NCBI RefSeq assembly: GCF_000227135.1
Contig: NC_018231.1
Location: 163,316 to 227,315 of the forward strand
Direction of reading: 5' to 3'
Length of the DNA: 64,000 bases
From: Leishmania donovani
Lineage: Eukaryota > Euglenozoa > Kinetoplastea > Trypanosomatida > Trypanosomatidae
Shown here: in pieces, positions 61,965 to 64,000 of the stretch
Numbering within the stretch: the stretch's first letter is position 1
How the letters are laid out: every line of letters begins with the position of its first letter
The notes under the pieces: model-generated
Databases searched by the model: none
The model's input: the letters and a program-made list of their open reading frames with translations, nothing else
Told to the model about the DNA's origin: nothing
Program-made: the position numbers and the translations under genes

Positions 61965-64000
61965 CGCATACCCTCCTCGTGCTCTCCTCGCTCGCACCCA
62001 CACGCCCACATACGCACGCCGCATCTCCGTCGCTGCTATCACAGACTGCACAACGGATGCAGAGCTCTGCACAGTCTGCTTACACAGGCACGTGCGCGTG
62101 TGCGGTAGGGGCGCACCAGCCACACACACATACGCAGATACACAGACACAGACACAGACACAGACACACACACACACAGACGCACGCCCCGCTTGCACGG
62201 GGTCGTTCCTCGCCGATCACACACTCTCTGATGCGTTTTGTTCGACCAACGCACACGCACGCGTGCGGACAACCGCGGGGATCGGCTATGTGGGGCGAAA
62301 NNNNNNNNNNNNNNNNNNNNNNNNNNNNNNNNNNNNNNNNNNNNNNNNNNNNNNNNNNNNNNNNNNNNNNNNNNNNNNNNNNNNNNNNNNNNNNNNNNNN
62401 NNNNNNNNNNNNNNNNNNNNNNNNNNNNNNNNNNNNNNNNNNNNNNNNNNNNNNNNNNNNNNNNNNNNNNNNNNNNNNNNNNNNNNNNNNNNNNNNNNNN
62501 NNNNNNNNNNNNNNNNNNNNNNNNNNNNNNNNNNNNNNNNNNNNNNNNNNNNNNNNNNNNNNNNNNNNNNNNNNNNNNNNNNNNNNNNNNNNNNNNNNNN
62601 NNNNNNNNNNNNNNNNNNNNNNNNNNNNNNNNNNNNNNNNNNNNNNNNNNNNNNNNNNNNNNNNNNNNNNNNNNNNNNNNNNNNNNNNNNNNNNNNNNNN
62701 NNNNNNNNNNNNNNNNNNNNNNNNNNNNNNNNNNNNNNNNNNNNNNNNNNNNNNNNNNNNNNNNNNNNNNNNNNNNNNNNNNNNNNNNNNNNNNNNNNNN
62801 NNNNNNNNNNNNNNNNNNNNNNNNNNNNNNNNNNNNNNNNNNNNNNNNNNNNNNNNNNNNNNNNNNNNNNNNNNNNNNNNNNNNNNNNNNNNNNNNNNNN
62901 NNNNNNNNNNNNNNNNNNNNNNNNNNNNNNNNNNNNNNNNNNNNNNNNNNNNNNNNNNNNNNNNNNNNNNNNNNNNNNNNNNNNNNNNNNNNNNNNNNNN
63001 NNNNNNNNNNNNNNNNNNNNNNNNNNNNNNNNNNNNNNNNNNNNNNNNNNNNNNNNNNNNNNNNNNNNNNNNNNNNNNNNNNNNNNNNNNNNNNNNNNNN
63101 NNNNNNNNNNNNNNNNNNNNNNNNNNNNNNNNNNNNNNNNNNNNNNNNNNNNNNNNNNNNNNNNNNCACACACACACACACACACAAGCGTGCAAGCACA
63201 CAGCAGCGGTAGGCGGAGGAGGCGGAGGAGGCGGCGGAGCGAGAGGGTGCCGCGTCAGCCAAGGCTTGAACTTGAAACGGAACTGAAAGCAGTCGCTCAT
63301 GTGAATGGATCCGATTGAAGGGCTAACTTCACTCGAGTGCTAAGGGATGCGTCACATCATGCGCGTGGCCACCGTGCACACGCACACCCTCCTCGTGCTC
63401 TCCTCGCTCGCACCCACACGCCCACATACGCACGCCGCATCTCCGTCGCTGCTATCACAGACTGCACAACGGATGCAGAGCTCTGCACAGTCTGCTTACA
63501 CAGGCACGTGCGCGTGTGCGGTAGGGGCGCACCAGCCACACACACATACGCAGATACACAGACACAGACACAGACACAGACACACACACACACAGACGCA
63601 CGCCCCGCTTGCACGGGGTCGTTCCTCGCCGATCACACACTCTCTGATGCGTTTTGTTCGACCAACGCACACGCACGCGTGCGCACACGCGCGGTGATCG
63701 TCTATGTGGCGCAAAAAGCAGCGGAGACAGCGGTCGAGGAAAGGCCATCATTCGTTGCGGACACGCGCGGTGTGCGCGGCAGTCGTGCACACACACACAC
63801 ACACACACAAGCGTGCAAGCACACAGCAGCGGTAGGCGGAGGAGGCGGAGGAGGCGGCGGAGCGAGAGGGTGCCGCGTCAGCCAAGGCTTGAACTTGAAA
63901 CGGAACTGAAAGCAGTCGCTCATGTGAATGGATCCGATTGAAGGGCTAACTTCACTCGAGTGCTAAGGGATGCGTCACATCATGCGCGTGGCCACCGTGC
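61965..64000. repeat. Tandem array of a 623-bp non-coding unit
   Basis: Sequence at 63167-63377 recurs at 63790-64000 with a spacing of exactly 623 bases at every landmark checked (for example a GGATCC site and the GCGCGTGGCC end). The block 61965-62300 matches 63381-63716, so at least three partial or complete units are present, with an N gap inside the array. Each unit holds a CA run, a GGCGGAGGA-rich G tract, a unique stretch, a run of ACAGAC units and a palindrome centred on GCAGAGCTCTGC. Because 623 is not a multiple of three, open frames do not continue from unit to unit. The array continues past the right edge of the window. Its left boundary is about 61965. Confidence 0.9.
62301..63166. 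other. Assembly gap (866 N)
   Basis: A run of 866 undetermined bases lies within the tandem repeat array. Its true length is unknown. Confidence 0.99.

Noticed and set aside
61679..63318. Long open frames crossing the N gap on both strands
   Set aside because: Most of their length is undetermined sequence, and the flanks are the 623-bp repeat; they are not evidence of coding.
63337..63909. 190-codon open frame in the 623-bp repeat unit
   Set aside because: The repeat period is not a multiple of three, and the translation is His/Thr and Gly repeats.
61965..64000. CRISPR array
   Set aside because: Direct repeats are long and abut without spacers, and the genome is eukaryotic.
63167..64000. 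Spliced leader or 5S rRNA gene cluster
   Set aside because: The tandem arrangement invites this, but I could not find the spliced leader exon or a 5S-like sequence in the unit.

Overview
The window looks like nuclear DNA of a trypanosomatid, most likely Leishmania (subgenus Leishmania). The reasons are: GC-rich sequence; about a dozen large intronless genes all on the minus strand, as in a trypanosomatid polycistronic unit; long intergenic/UTR stretches full of CA/TG and polypurine microsatellites; pyrimidine tract + AG (trans-splice acceptor) signals just upstream of most ATGs; two copies of a SIDER2-type degenerate retroposon in 3' UTR positions; and typical gene families (DUF1935 calpain-like peptidase, IFT139, bacterial-type adenylosuccinate lyase). 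From memory, a calpain-like peptidase next to adenylosuccinate lyase recalls Leishmania chromosome 4; this could not be checked here.

Transcription runs right to left. From the right edge: a tandem array of a 623-bp non-coding unit, interrupted by an 866-base N gap (about 61.97-64.0 kb). Then come IFT139/TTC21B (56.8-61.5 kb), a RING + EF-hand protein (54.1-55.9 kb), a possible decayed small membrane-protein ORF (52.1-52.7 kb), an uncharacterised 347-residue protein (50.4-51.4 kb) followed by a SIDER2 copy, and an ankyrin-repeat palmitoyltransferase with a degenerate DHFC zinc domain (45.4-48.6 kb). Next are a 1580-residue multi-pass membrane protein of unknown function (39.2-44.0 kb) and a 3006-residue non-canonical poly(A) polymerase-like protein whose catalytic domain is split by huge low-complexity inserts (26.8-35.8 kb). 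They are followed by a small basic DUF2423/LLPH-like protein, an ARF-family GTPase, ribosomal protein L11 and an uncharacterised ~924-residue protein with the second SIDER2 copy in its 3' flank. The left part holds adenylosuccinate lyase, a frame-broken polytopic membrane protein remnant (tentatively an ENT-type nucleoside transporter), the calpain-like peptidase and an STE11-like protein kinase.

The genes do not form one pathway; as usual in trypanosomatids the unit mixes housekeeping (RPL11, ADSL), trafficking (ARF-like GTPase, palmitoyltransferase), flagellar (IFT139), RNA metabolism (ncPAP) and signalling (MAPKKK-like kinase, RING protein) functions. Expression is expected to be set after transcription, which makes the long UTRs, SIDER2 copies, an upstream ORF and the splice acceptors the main visible regulatory features. 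I found no rRNA, tRNA, CRISPR array or bacterial-type operon signal. All assignments come from reading motifs by eye, without database searches.
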